Assembly (NCBI GenBank): GCA_011364975.1
Contig: RDOE01000008.1
Location: 1-63,703 of the forward strand
Direction: 5' to 3'
Length of the DNA: 63,703 bases
Source: Promethearchaeota archaeon
GTDB lineage: Archaea; Asgardarchaeota; Lokiarchaeia; Sigyniarchaeales; SOKP01
Within the stretch, counting starts at the first letter, position 1, and every line of letters begins with the position of its first letter. Positions 27,371 to 35,531 of the stretch are shown piece after piece. A program made the position numbers and the translations under genes. Below the pieces are notes generated by a model that did not search any database, was not told the origin of the DNA, and worked only from the letters and a program-made list of their open reading frames with translations.

Positions 27371-28321
27371 TTAAGAGGAAAAGTAATCATCAACATTTGG
27401 ACTCATTTTCAGTATAGTTTCAATAACTTCAGCAAGTTCATGTTCAGATAATGAATCCTTTTCTATCAATTTATTTGCTAACTTTTTGTATATCTCTGCT
27501 CCATTTCCTTTTAATAATTTTAGCTTACTTCCAAATGAATAAAGATTTAGATATGTATTTTTAAAATCTCCCATTTGTGTCGGTTTATCTCCTATATTTT
27601 CTAGCGCTTCATTTAATGTACTCCTAATCCTTTCTAAATAATAATTTAATTTAAATTTTGTATCATCTATCTCTTTCTTTAATTTACTTAACTCTTCTTG
27701 AAATCGGATATAAGTATCTTCATCTCTTAGTTGGTCTGAAAGTTTAATTACTTCTTCTGCTATATTCACTTTTTTAGGGAGAATTGGTGTATTTTCCATT
27801 TTATAAATAAGCATATCTCTTTCCTGTATCACAGCATTGCGCTCTTCTTCTGTTAAATGCTTACTTTTTGCCCAAATAGATTTTAAGGCTAGTTTAGGCT
27901 CTATTAAAGAACTTTTACGAAAATCTTTTATATTTTCGACTAATAAAGTAGCAAGTGGTTTATCCAATATCTCAAACGCGTTTCTATCACCATCCCAAGA
28001 AAGGAATAATTCTTCATATTTTTGAAGGAGTTTAATCAACTTTGGAATCAATTTATTTACTGATTTTAAATCCTCCTTATCTGTTATTATTACCAGATCC
28101 ACTTTTAGAAGTGGTATTCCAGTAATTAATACAGAATAATCACCTAATTCTATATTCTTTAATTCTTTAGAACCTTCTAAAATTAGTTCAGAAACAAATG
28201 ATTTCATCGCTGAAAGAAATGAACTAAACATTTCAGCTTTTTGAGTATCCTCTTCTTGAAAACTCTTATCATAGATTAATAATCCAGTGTGACTTTGGTA
28301 AAGAAAGATTGTATATATCAT
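27371..28321 (-). CDS. Longin-like domain plus coiled-coil protein
   Basis: The 316-residue protein begins with a longin-like domain (about 1-125): IYTIFLYQSHTGLLIYDKSF strand pair, helix MFSSFLSAMKSFVSEL, strands YSVLITGIPLLKVDLVII, and the long helix before LSWDGDRNAFEIL. The rest (about 150-316) is helical with coiled-coil character. Longin proteins related to SNARE and trafficking regulators are documented in Lokiarchaea. It converges on the DRG-like GTPase gene, whose stop is 29 nt away, so the pair and the upstream longin gene form a local group. Confidence 0.65.
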   Translation of the reverse strand: MIYTIFLYQSHTGLLIYDKSFQEEDTQKAEMFSSFLSAMKSFVSELILEGSKELKNIELGDYSVLITGIPLLKVDLVIITDKEDLKSVNKLIPKLIKLLQKYEELFLSWDGDRNAFEILDKPLATLLVENIKDFRKSSLIEPKLALKSIWAKSKHLTEEERNAVIQERDMLIYKMENTPILPKKVNIAEEVIKLSDQLRDEDTYIRFQEELSKLKKEIDDTKFKLNYYLERIRSTLNEALENIGDKPTQMGDFKNTYLNLYSFGSKLKLLKGNGAEIYKKLANKLIEKDSLSEHELAEVIETILKMSPNVDDYFSS

Positions 28322-28444
28322 AACTATATTATTTCCATTATATTCTCAAGAGAATTTTGGGATGATCCTTGCTATTTAATGATCTTTTTCAATATCTTTA
28401 ATGTTTTCTTAATGAATTATATATATTAAAATTGCAGTTTATAA

Positions 28445-31111
28445 TTATTTCTTGATTTTTTTTATTATATTTGGAATTTCAGAGATTTCTTTTTTGTATT
28501 CTGAACTCAAATCTGCTATACCTTTTGATATATTTAAAATACTTTCGAATGAATATATTAAATTCTCAAGATAATCAGTAATGTCTCCTTTATATATCAT
28601 GATTTTATATTCATCTTCTAAAAATTCACTTATTTGCTCAATCGTAAAATTTTTTTCAATTCTAGTATTTAAAATAATCCTCTCCAGATTCAATCGTCCA
28701 CAATTACAATAAGGTTTATCCTTACAATTACAATTGAATATCTCAGTGGTCCATTTTATAATATAATCAATGAATTCACGGGAAAATTTTCTTCTTTTTT
28801 TCACATAATTCGCATCCATCAAAGATAACACACTGGCACTAAAAAAATTGTTGGAGAAATATTTCATATTCTGGTTTTTTGCTAAATCTTTTACAATCTT
28901 TTTTGATAAATATACATTTTTAAGGGGCTTTAACTCCAGAACTATATCTGATATTTCGATTTGCTTTAATTTAATCCTATTTATAATCTCAAGGCTTTGG
29001 TCTACCGTTAGGAAAGATTTTGAAATTGCCCGTCCTAAATGAGTCGCGGTAAATTTGTTATCTCTGTCAATTATTATTAATTTTAATTTATTTAACTTAT
29101 CAAGAATCTTGCCCAAGTCATATTCAGAATTAATTAAAAAATTATAAAATATATTAATTTCATTATATTCTACTCCATCATTAAAAGTTGAAATTAAAGC
29201 TAATAGTTCTGTTATAGAACGATCTTCATTTGGCTCTAGTTCAAAATCTTTAATCTTCCCATTTAATAAACTAATTGCGATATTTTCTTCTGTTATTTTT
29301 GATTTAGGAGAATACACTTTTCCTGGCTCTACTAGAATATACGCAAAACCAAGGTCATGCTTTCCTAACCTTCCAGCTCTTCCGAGCATTTGCTCAAATT
29401 CTGCAACTGTTAAAATGTTAATTCCCATTAATAATGACTCGAATATAACTTGCCTTGCTGGGAAATCTACACCTGCCGCTAATGCTGCTGTAGCAACAAC
29501 CGCAGAGGTTATCTGATTTTGAAATTTTAATTCAATTTCTTTCCTTTCTTCATTTGTAAGTCCAGAATGATAAGCTTCTATAGATATTCCCTTATTCCTT
29601 AAAAATTCAGAGATATTTTCACATTTTTTTCTAGAATTTGTGAAGATTATTGATTGTCCTTTAAATCCATGTTCTGATTTTTCATGAAACGCAGAAATAA
29701 CCAATCTTTTGATATTCTGAAGTTTTGCAGCCTCACTTAAGCATAAAATTAAATGGCGCTCTATTGGTACTGGACGATTTTTATAATTAATTAAATCACA
29801 TCCTAGCTTATTTGCTAATAATTTTGGTTGTCCTATAGTAGCACTGAGATATAAAAATTGAGCTAATTTACTCACCAATTTCAATCGAGAAATTAATCCA
29901 TCTAAAATAAATCCTCGTTCAGGATCGATTAATGTCTGAATTTCATCAATGATTATCGTACCTAAAGTACCCATTTTCTCTCTATTTCCACTTCTAAGAA
30001 TGTAATCGATAGCTTCATATGTAGCTACAATGATATCGGCATCAATTAAATCATCGTAATTATCTTGCTCTGGTTTATCAAGAATAGATTCTCCCACTTT
30101 TTTAACAATTTTTAAGTCTAAAGCTTTGTATTTAGTTTCAAACTCTTCTGTCCTTACATTTGCTAATGCTACGATTGGAACTAAATAAAGCATTTTCAAT
30201 TTCTCATTTAATATCCTTGTAATTCCCGCTAATTCACCAACTAATGTTTTACCAGCAGAAGTTGGAGCCATTATTAGTTGACTCGCATGATGATCAATTA
30301 ATCCCCGATCTATTGAAATTGCCTGGATTGGTAATAGTTTCCTTATATTCCATTTAAGTAATAGATTTTTGAATTCTTTAGGGATATTTGTGTTTTCAAG
30401 AGTATAATTAAGATATTTCTTTTCTATAGAAGGATTCTTTTCAATATCATAAAGAGTAATGTCTTTGTTTTTAGCAGGGTCAAAATCTACTTTAAACGCC
30501 TTAATGACTTTTTCCGTACTTTTAAATTTCAAAATCATATGTTTAAAGAAATTTTTAAGTTTTGGACTTAATTTTATAGTATTATATAAACCTAATAATT
30601 CAATTTGTTTAGCTACTACATCTAAAGCGCATTCTGAACATATGATAGTATTATTAAGAGATTGAATTTGTTCACTTTTATCAAGTATATTAAATTTTTT
30701 ATTCTTTATACAAGAGTTACACAAAGTTAAACTTTTTAATTTCTCATCACTAAATTGAAAACTCTTAAGCAAGTTTCTAATAATAAAAAACTGTTCTGCT
30801 TCAGTTTGATCAGAAAAAGCTATAAATTTATTTTTATCATTGAGTAAAAACTTTTTTAACAGTTTTGGGTTGAGAAGATTTTTAGATCCGTCTTTTCGGA
30901 GCTTTGAAAAATATACTGGACGATTTTTCCCCTTAAGATCTGTTCCAAATATTACTTGACCTCTGAAGAATGGTTTTTTTATGATTGAGAATATATTTTC
31001 TTTTTTTTTATAATGTTTAAGATAGAAAAAGTTAATGTCAAATGAATTTGGTTCTTTTGTATCCCTATTTTTATCAAATACAATAATATAATCTTTAGAA
31101 GGAGTTGCCAA
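28445..31111 (-). CDS. Ski2-like RNA helicase (probably ASH-Ski2 type)
   Basis: The 888-residue SF2 helicase has motif I APTSAGKT, motif II DEIQ, motif III LSATIG, motif IV IIFTNSR and motif VI QMLGRAGR. An N-terminal zinc site CNSC...CSEC (about 135-168) precedes the motor, and a C-terminal cluster CNCKDKPYCNCG follows it. This layout recalls the archaeal ASH-Ski2 helicases that work with aRNase J in RNA turnover. Hel308 DNA helicases lack such zinc sites. The start appears to be TTG, as no earlier ATG is in frame. It is followed on the same strand by no close gene. Confidence 0.82.
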   Translation of the reverse strand: MATPSKDYIIVFDKNRDTKEPNSFDINFFYLKHYKKKENIFSIIKKPFFRGQVIFGTDLKGKNRPVYFSKLRKDGSKNLLNPKLLKKFLLNDKNKFIAFSDQTEAEQFFIIRNLLKSFQFSDEKLKSLTLCNSCIKNKKFNILDKSEQIQSLNNTIICSECALDVVAKQIELLGLYNTIKLSPKLKNFFKHMILKFKSTEKVIKAFKVDFDPAKNKDITLYDIEKNPSIEKKYLNYTLENTNIPKEFKNLLLKWNIRKLLPIQAISIDRGLIDHHASQLIMAPTSAGKTLVGELAGITRILNEKLKMLYLVPIVALANVRTEEFETKYKALDLKIVKKVGESILDKPEQDNYDDLIDADIIVATYEAIDYILRSGNREKMGTLGTIIIDEIQTLIDPERGFILDGLISRLKLVSKLAQFLYLSATIGQPKLLANKLGCDLINYKNRPVPIERHLILCLSEAAKLQNIKRLVISAFHEKSEHGFKGQSIIFTNSRKKCENISEFLRNKGISIEAYHSGLTNEERKEIELKFQNQITSAVVATAALAAGVDFPARQVIFESLLMGINILTVAEFEQMLGRAGRLGKHDLGFAYILVEPGKVYSPKSKITEENIAISLLNGKIKDFELEPNEDRSITELLALISTFNDGVEYNEINIFYNFLINSEYDLGKILDKLNKLKLIIIDRDNKFTATHLGRAISKSFLTVDQSLEIINRIKLKQIEISDIVLELKPLKNVYLSKKIVKDLAKNQNMKYFSNNFFSASVLSLMDANYVKKRRKFSREFIDYIIKWTTEIFNCNCKDKPYCNCGRLNLERIILNTRIEKNFTIEQISEFLEDEYKIMIYKGDITDYLENLIYSFESILNISKGIADLSSEYKKEISEIPNIIKKIKK

Positions 31112-31168
31112 AAGGAAAACCAGAAATATTATAGATATTATTAAAAACCAAAAACAAAAATTCAGTGA

Positions 31169-31330
31169 TTAAAAACCAAAGACAGCTTTAATTTTATCAT
31201 ATATTGCTTTAATTTCTCGTAGTTTATTCTCATCTCCCTGACTTAAGAAATGTTCTATCCAAGCTGGGAGCCCTCCATCACGTATCCACTGCAAAAAATA
31301 TTCAACTGCTTGTCTTTCCTCTGCAGACAT
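31169..31330 (-). CDS. Small acidic 53-residue protein, unknown function
   Basis: An ATG at 31330 opens a 53-codon frame ending in TAA at 31169-31171. The product begins MSAEERQAVEYFLQWIRDGG and has an amphipathic helical pattern with three Trp/Tyr-rich faces and a C-terminal KIKAVFGF. Codon choice and residue mix look coding, and no other frame is open here. It lies 57 nt upstream of the helicase start on the same strand, so it may be its leader cistron. It would escape usual length cut-offs. Confidence 0.55.
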   Translation of the reverse strand: MSAEERQAVEYFLQWIRDGGLPAWIEHFLSQGDENKLREIKAIYDKIKAVFGF

Positions 31331-31676
31331 AATTAATCAACGATAATTTTTATTTTATTTTATGAATAATTTTTTTCTATATTACATTATAAATTATTCT
31401 ATTTTATACTTTTACAATTAATATCTGAATTTTTGATAAATAAAAAACATAAAATTTAATTGTCTGAAGTAAGAATAAAAACCCCAAATTTGACTGATAT
31501 TTTTGAAAAGTGGAAACAAAGTGCTATTAGAAAGGATAAAAAAAAATGAAATAACAATTTAGCAAAAAGGGCTTCTGTTTGTTAAAAACATAAGGTTTAA
31601 TAATTGAATAAAATGACTATAAATCAGTGTAATCTTATATTAAAGATAAATTCTATATTCATAATGAGTTATAAAA
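31331..31676. other. Intergenic region between a small ORF and the ECF gene
   Basis: These 346 nt hold no clear gene. A 29-codon frame from TTG 31460 to TGA 31549 (LSEVRIKTPNLTDIFEKWKQ...) looks protein-like but is too short to call. TTCTATATTC at 31651-31660 could be the TATA box of the ECF gene. I looked for a thiamine, flavin or cobalamin riboswitch before the transporter gene and found none of their conserved loops. Confidence 0.35.
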
Positions 31677-32282
31677 ATGACAGAAACTAGAAACACCCTA
31701 GAAATGGGAATTTTTAATGGATACTACCTCAACGTTATCGTATTATCGACTGCGGCAATTTTTGCAGCTTTCACTTGCATCCTAACGTTTATAGTTCCTT
31801 TTACGATACCAACAACCGGGGGCTATATCAACTTAGGAGATATTGGAGTAATGATATCTGGTTTACTTTTTGGACCAATAATAGGTGGTCTAGCGGGGGG
31901 TATTGGATCTGCATTTACAGATCTTTTCTTAGCACCTCAATATGCGATTCCAACATTTATTATAAAAGGATTGGAAGGATTTATTGTTGGTTTAATCGCT
32001 AACCCTAAACGATTTTATAGTAAATTTAATTTTAGGGATGTATTAGCAGTAATCATTGGAGGCTTATTTATGGTATTTGGTTACTTCTTAACTGAGATCT
32101 TACTTTATGGATTTCCAAGTGCTTTATTTGAATTATTCTTTAACGGGGCAATTCAATTCGGATTAGGAGCGCTTGTAGCTTCAATATTTACGATCTTCTC
32201 CCGAAAAAATATTATTTCTGCGTTACCTCAAGTTTTTGATAAAATCTTCATTTATGAGGCAGTTAATACTAACTCAAAATAA
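31677..32282 (+). CDS. ECF transporter substrate-binding (S) component
   Basis: The 201-residue membrane protein has six hydrophobic segments. The hallmark GYINLGDIGVMISGLLFGPI followed by GGLAGGIGSAFTDL is typical of the S component of energy-coupling-factor vitamin transporters. The first segment's AAIFAAFTC supplies the A-A-x-x-A face that docks on EcfT. It would capture a vitamin (thiamine precursor, riboflavin or similar). The ligand is not decided by sequence. The ATPase and EcfT genes are not in this window, which fits group II systems sharing one energising module. Confidence 0.88.
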   Translation: MTETRNTLEMGIFNGYYLNVIVLSTAAIFAAFTCILTFIVPFTIPTTGGYINLGDIGVMISGLLFGPIIGGLAGGIGSAFTDLFLAPQYAIPTFIIKGLEGFIVGLIANPKRFYSKFNFRDVLAVIIGGLFMVFGYFLTEILLYGFPSALFELFFNGAIQFGLGALVASIFTIFSRKNIISALPQVFDKIFIYEAVNTNSK

Positions 32283-32309
32283 GTTAGAGCAAGTTTAAAA
32301 TAACTTTTA

Positions 32310-32792
32310 TTACTTATTTATTATTTTAATTGAAGCATAAGCAGTCAAAATTTGTCCAAAAAATAAAGAATGACTTGCCATACGTCCAGATTTGCAGGTA
32401 TGGACAATTTTACATTCATAACTTAAGAGACTATCTTTAATTGTAGGTACTTTAGTACGTTTTCCTTCTATTATTTCTAAACCAGCTTTTTTAAATTTAT
32501 CAACATTTTTCCCAGAATAAGAACCTGTTATATCAATAGTATCAACATTTTCTTCTGTAGGGACATTAATCGTGAATTCTGGAACACCTTCAGTTAATAG
32601 TTCAAACGTATAACGAGCTGGTGAAACAGCAATAGTAATTATAGGAATCATCCATAACTCTCCAATTGTTTTCCAAAGTAATGCCATTACATTTAATTTA
32701 CCATTATTATCCATAGAAACCACATGGGCAGCTTGACTCATAAAATACTCCATATACTCATATGGATTGATCTCTTTCCTGTTTTCTTCCAT
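32310..32792 (-). CDS. Flavin reductase-like FMN-binding split-barrel protein (flavoredoxin type)
   Basis: The 160-residue protein shows the flavin reductase-like split barrel: an early KLNVMALLWKT strand pair, AVSPARYTFELL and INVPTEENVDTI, then GSYSGKNVDKF and a C-terminal dimer strand. These match flavoredoxins of anaerobes, which bind FMN and pass electrons. In-frame TTG 32810 gives six more residues; I prefer ATG 32792 with GTGAT before it. It follows the zinc-ribbon gene at 32817 by about 24 nt on the same strand and is probably cotranscribed. Confidence 0.82.
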   Translation of the reverse strand: MEENRKEINPYEYMEYFMSQAAHVVSMDNNGKLNVMALLWKTIGELWMIPIITIAVSPARYTFELLTEGVPEFTINVPTEENVDTIDITGSYSGKNVDKFKKAGLEIIEGKRTKVPTIKDSLLSYECKIVHTCKSGRMASHSLFFGQILTAYASIKIINK

Positions 32793-32816
32793 ATATATCA
32801 CAAATTCCAAAAAATG

Positions 32817-33056
32817 TTATGCTTTAAAAGGTTCATCGTGGATCACTTTATCAATAGCTTCTATACAAGCTTCATCCCAATCATCATTTGGATCGATATT
32901 TTCAGAACAGATAGGACACCAATCATCGGAATAACCTTCATCCCAATCATCTTCTTCCATATCTCCATTTAAAGTACTTCCACAATAAAGACATACGCCA
33001 TCATCATATCTGTCTAAAATTTCTGAGATTAATTCAACTTTTTTTCTTGAATTCAT
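32817..33056 (-). CDS. Small zinc-ribbon, acidic protein
   Basis: The 79-residue protein has one probable zinc ribbon, CLYCG...CPIC (about residues 19-49). The knuckles are separated by a very acidic loop (GDMEEDDWDEGYSDD), followed by another Asp-rich stretch. Function is unknown. It could be a rubredoxin-like or protein-binding ribbon, though the loop composition does not match rubredoxin. It is upstream of and close to the flavin protein gene, implying a joint redox role (inference). Confidence 0.72.
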   Translation of the reverse strand: MNSRKKVELISEILDRYDDGVCLYCGSTLNGDMEEDDWDEGYSDDWCPICSENIDPNDDWDEACIEAIDKVIHDEPFKA

Positions 33057-33128
33057 AATATTGCACTCTTTTTTTTTGAGAAGGTTAATTATATATGCAA
33101 AAAGTAGGTATAAAAAGATTTAGATTAT

Positions 33129-34163
33129 TTATATAATATTTCTGGCAGCTTTCGCTAAGAACTCTTCTGCATCTTTTACTATTTTTTCAATTATATTATT
33201 AACACTTTCGATTGAATTTATCAATCCTATACTTTGACCTAAAAGTACAGCGCCATCATTTATATCACCATTATAAGTCATTTCATAATGTTTTTGATCC
33301 TCTAAAGCCATAGCAGGTGTGATCTGGGCTTCAAGAGCCAATTTTTCATCTTTACTACTAATTGCTCCGTGATGTAGTGAATATTCATTTTTCCACAATC
33401 TAATAGGTCCTAAAACCCCTGTAACCCAAACCGTGTCATCAGCTTTTGCAGGGGGTATAATATTTTTATATTTCTCGTGAAATTCGCTTTCCTTTGAAGC
33501 TATAAATCTTGAACCCATTGCAATAGCACCTGCTCCCATAGATAGCGCAGCAGCAAGTCCCTCTCCCGATGCAAATCCTCCACATGCAATTATGGGCACA
33601 TCTGGGTGATTTTGATGAACTTGCTGTAAAAGTACTAAAGAACTAACCTTCTCATATGATTGATGGCCTCCTCCTTCCCATCCCGTTACAACTAGTCCAT
33701 CAACTCCATTAGATACACATTTATTAGCAAGCCATAAAGCCGGTGCTACATGGAAATGTTTTATCTGTGAACCTGATTCCTTTAATCTCAAGAATGATTT
33801 GCTTTGCATCATTTTTGGAGTCCCAGCACTTGTAATTGCATATAAACATTGTTCTCTTAATTTTGGGTTACTTTCTATGAACTTTGGTATGCCACGACAT
33901 AATCCAGGAGCATCTAGCTGTAACCTCGAAGTTCTTATGTTAAACCCAAATGGTTTATCGGTATGCTCAATAACGTGAAGCATATTTTTTTTCATTTCTT
34001 CCATACTATTTTTGCCAAATAGATTAGTATGACTTAAAACTCCAAGGCCTCCCGCTTCAGAAACTGCAATAGTTAGTTCTGTTGTATAAAAAGGGCCCAT
34101 TGGAGCAGCGACAATGGGATGTTTAATCCCAAACATTTCTGTTATTACTGTTTTTAATCCCAA
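33129..34163 (-). CDS. Nitronate monooxygenase / FabK-like flavoprotein
   Basis: The 344-residue TIM-barrel flavoprotein carries PIVAAPMGPFYTTELTIAVSEAGGLG at its start. The FMN phosphate sites are GWEGGGHQS and CGGFASGEGLAAALSMGAGAIAMGSRF. The family includes nitronate monooxygenase and enoyl-ACP reductase FabK; the catalytic His in GGGHQS is present. In an anaerobe an oxygen-using role is doubtful, so reduction of an enoyl or related substrate is possible. The start is TTG without a clear ribosome-binding site. Confidence 0.85.
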   Translation of the reverse strand: MGLKTVITEMFGIKHPIVAAPMGPFYTTELTIAVSEAGGLGVLSHTNLFGKNSMEEMKKNMLHVIEHTDKPFGFNIRTSRLQLDAPGLCRGIPKFIESNPKLREQCLYAITSAGTPKMMQSKSFLRLKESGSQIKHFHVAPALWLANKCVSNGVDGLVVTGWEGGGHQSYEKVSSLVLLQQVHQNHPDVPIIACGGFASGEGLAAALSMGAGAIAMGSRFIASKESEFHEKYKNIIPPAKADDTVWVTGVLGPIRLWKNEYSLHHGAISSKDEKLALEAQITPAMALEDQKHYEMTYNGDINDGAVLLGQSIGLINSIESVNNIIEKIVKDAEEFLAKAARNII

Positions 34164-34570
34164 TTTTAACTACACTTACTAATAAGTAATTATCCTATGA
34201 ATTATATGATTAAGAGTATTAAATATACTTTATTAATCTTTAAATAGAATTTCAAGGCGAAATTTGAGATTTAAAAAAAGTTAGTAAAAAAACAAAAAAT
34301 ATAATGAACAAATAAGATGGTGATTATTGCCTAAATGAATTTTCCTACAAATATTAATAAACTAATCATCGATTTTTCTTGCCCATTTTCACGTTACCAT
34401 AATAAATCTTACTTAAATTAATCGAGAACCAGATTCTCTAATAATAAAAGAAAGATTTTTGTTTAACATTAGTAGATTAAGCTTATGTTAGATTGTGAAA
34501 ATCTTAAATAAATTTTAATAATTCCCTCTTATAAAACATTATATTATAGTTTTCACTCAAATTTTTAATT
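34164..34570. other. 407-nt intergenic region between divergent genes
   Basis: This is the longest gene-free stretch in the window. No frame looks coding and no tRNA T-arm was seen. It holds the promoters of the divergent flavoprotein and sugar-kinase genes and a short dyad GAGAA/TTCTC at 34424-34438. TTATATTAT at 34539-34547 is a good TATA box for the kinase. Confidence 0.4.
34539..34547 (+). promoter_or_regulatory. TATA box of sugar-kinase gene
   Basis: TTATATTAT is centred 28 nt before the kinase ATG at 34571, again predicting a leaderless message. A second TATA-like CTTATAAAA at 34528-34536 lies slightly too far upstream for that. Confidence 0.35.
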
Positions 34571-35524
34571 ATGCCCGAGATAATTTCTTTAGGTGAATTA
34601 TTAGTAGAGATTATGAGACCTAATAAAGATGTTCCTCATGGAAAAATTGGTGAAATCTACAAGGGACCTTTTCCATCGGGTGCACCTGCAATATTTATAG
34701 ATTCTGCAGCTAGAATCTCAAAACCGTTTAAGTATTCTACAGGATTTATTGGAGTGGTAGGAAATGATGAATTTGGACAATCTATTATCACAAAACTAAA
34801 ATCTGATGGAGTGGATATTTCAAAAATCCGAGTTGATAATGAAAAGTCAACTGGTATAGCTTTTAATCAATATAATTCAGATGGTTCGAGGAAATTCATT
34901 TTTGCAGCAGGTGCTGCAGGGGAAACATGTCCTGAGGATGTTGATGAAGATTATTTTGGAAACATAAAAGCACTTCATATTATGGGTAGTTCCCTTTCAA
35001 TCAGCGAATCATCAAGAGAAGCATGCTATAAAGCAATTGAAGTGGCTAAGAATCAAAATCCTGATGTTTTAATATCATTTGATCCAAATCTTCGACCTGA
35101 AATGCTTGATATTAAGACAATCATAAAAATTTCGAAGCCGGTTTTGGAAAATACAACAATATTGCTCCCAAGTGGAGAGGAAGCTGAAATGTTATCAGGA
35201 ATTAGGAACCCTGAAAAAGCATGTAAGAAGTTACTTTCTCAAGGGATAAAGCATGTAGTATTGAAAGAGGGTAAGAATGGTTGCACAATATATACATCAG
35301 GTTTAGCAGATGGAATTAAAATACATGGATTTAAAGTAGATGAGATCGATCCTACCGGTGCAGGAGACTCTTTTGGAGGAGCCTTTGTTGTAGGTTATTT
35401 AGCAGGATTGGATCTAAAAATGATTGGAAGGTTATCAAATGCTGTTGGAGCGCTTAAGGTGACTAATTTTGGGCCAATCCCGAGTACTACATACGAGGAT
35501 GCAATTAATTTAATGGATAATTAA
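34571..35524 (+). CDS. PfkB-family sugar kinase
   Basis: The 317-residue ribokinase-fold enzyme has SLGELLVEI at the start, the substrate-side GPFPSGAPAIFIDSAARI and the G-x-V-G-x-D-x-F-G signature (GVVGNDEFG). The ATP/anion-hole motif is DPTGAGDSFGG with the catalytic Asp. Closest in feel to fructokinase or 2-keto-3-deoxygluconate kinase; the exact sugar cannot be fixed. Length is standard. It is convergent with the large phosphoesterase gene, 7 nt between stops. Confidence 0.9.
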   Translation: MPEIISLGELLVEIMRPNKDVPHGKIGEIYKGPFPSGAPAIFIDSAARISKPFKYSTGFIGVVGNDEFGQSIITKLKSDGVDISKIRVDNEKSTGIAFNQYNSDGSRKFIFAAGAAGETCPEDVDEDYFGNIKALHIMGSSLSISESSREACYKAIEVAKNQNPDVLISFDPNLRPEMLDIKTIIKISKPVLENTTILLPSGEEAEMLSGIRNPEKACKKLLSQGIKHVVLKEGKNGCTIYTSGLADGIKIHGFKVDEIDPTGAGDSFGGAFVVGYLAGLDLKMIGRLSNAVGALKVTNFGPIPSTTYEDAINLMDN

Positions 35525-35531
35525 TTTTTAC

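Noticed and set aside
31331..31676. Riboswitch upstream of the ECF transporter gene
   Set aside because: None of the conserved loops of TPP, FMN or cobalamin riboswitches could be found.
34424..34438. Dyad GAGAACCAGATTCTC considered as a tRNA T-arm
   Set aside because: Arms are only 5 bp, and no acceptor stem, anticodon stem or TTCRA loop accompanies it.
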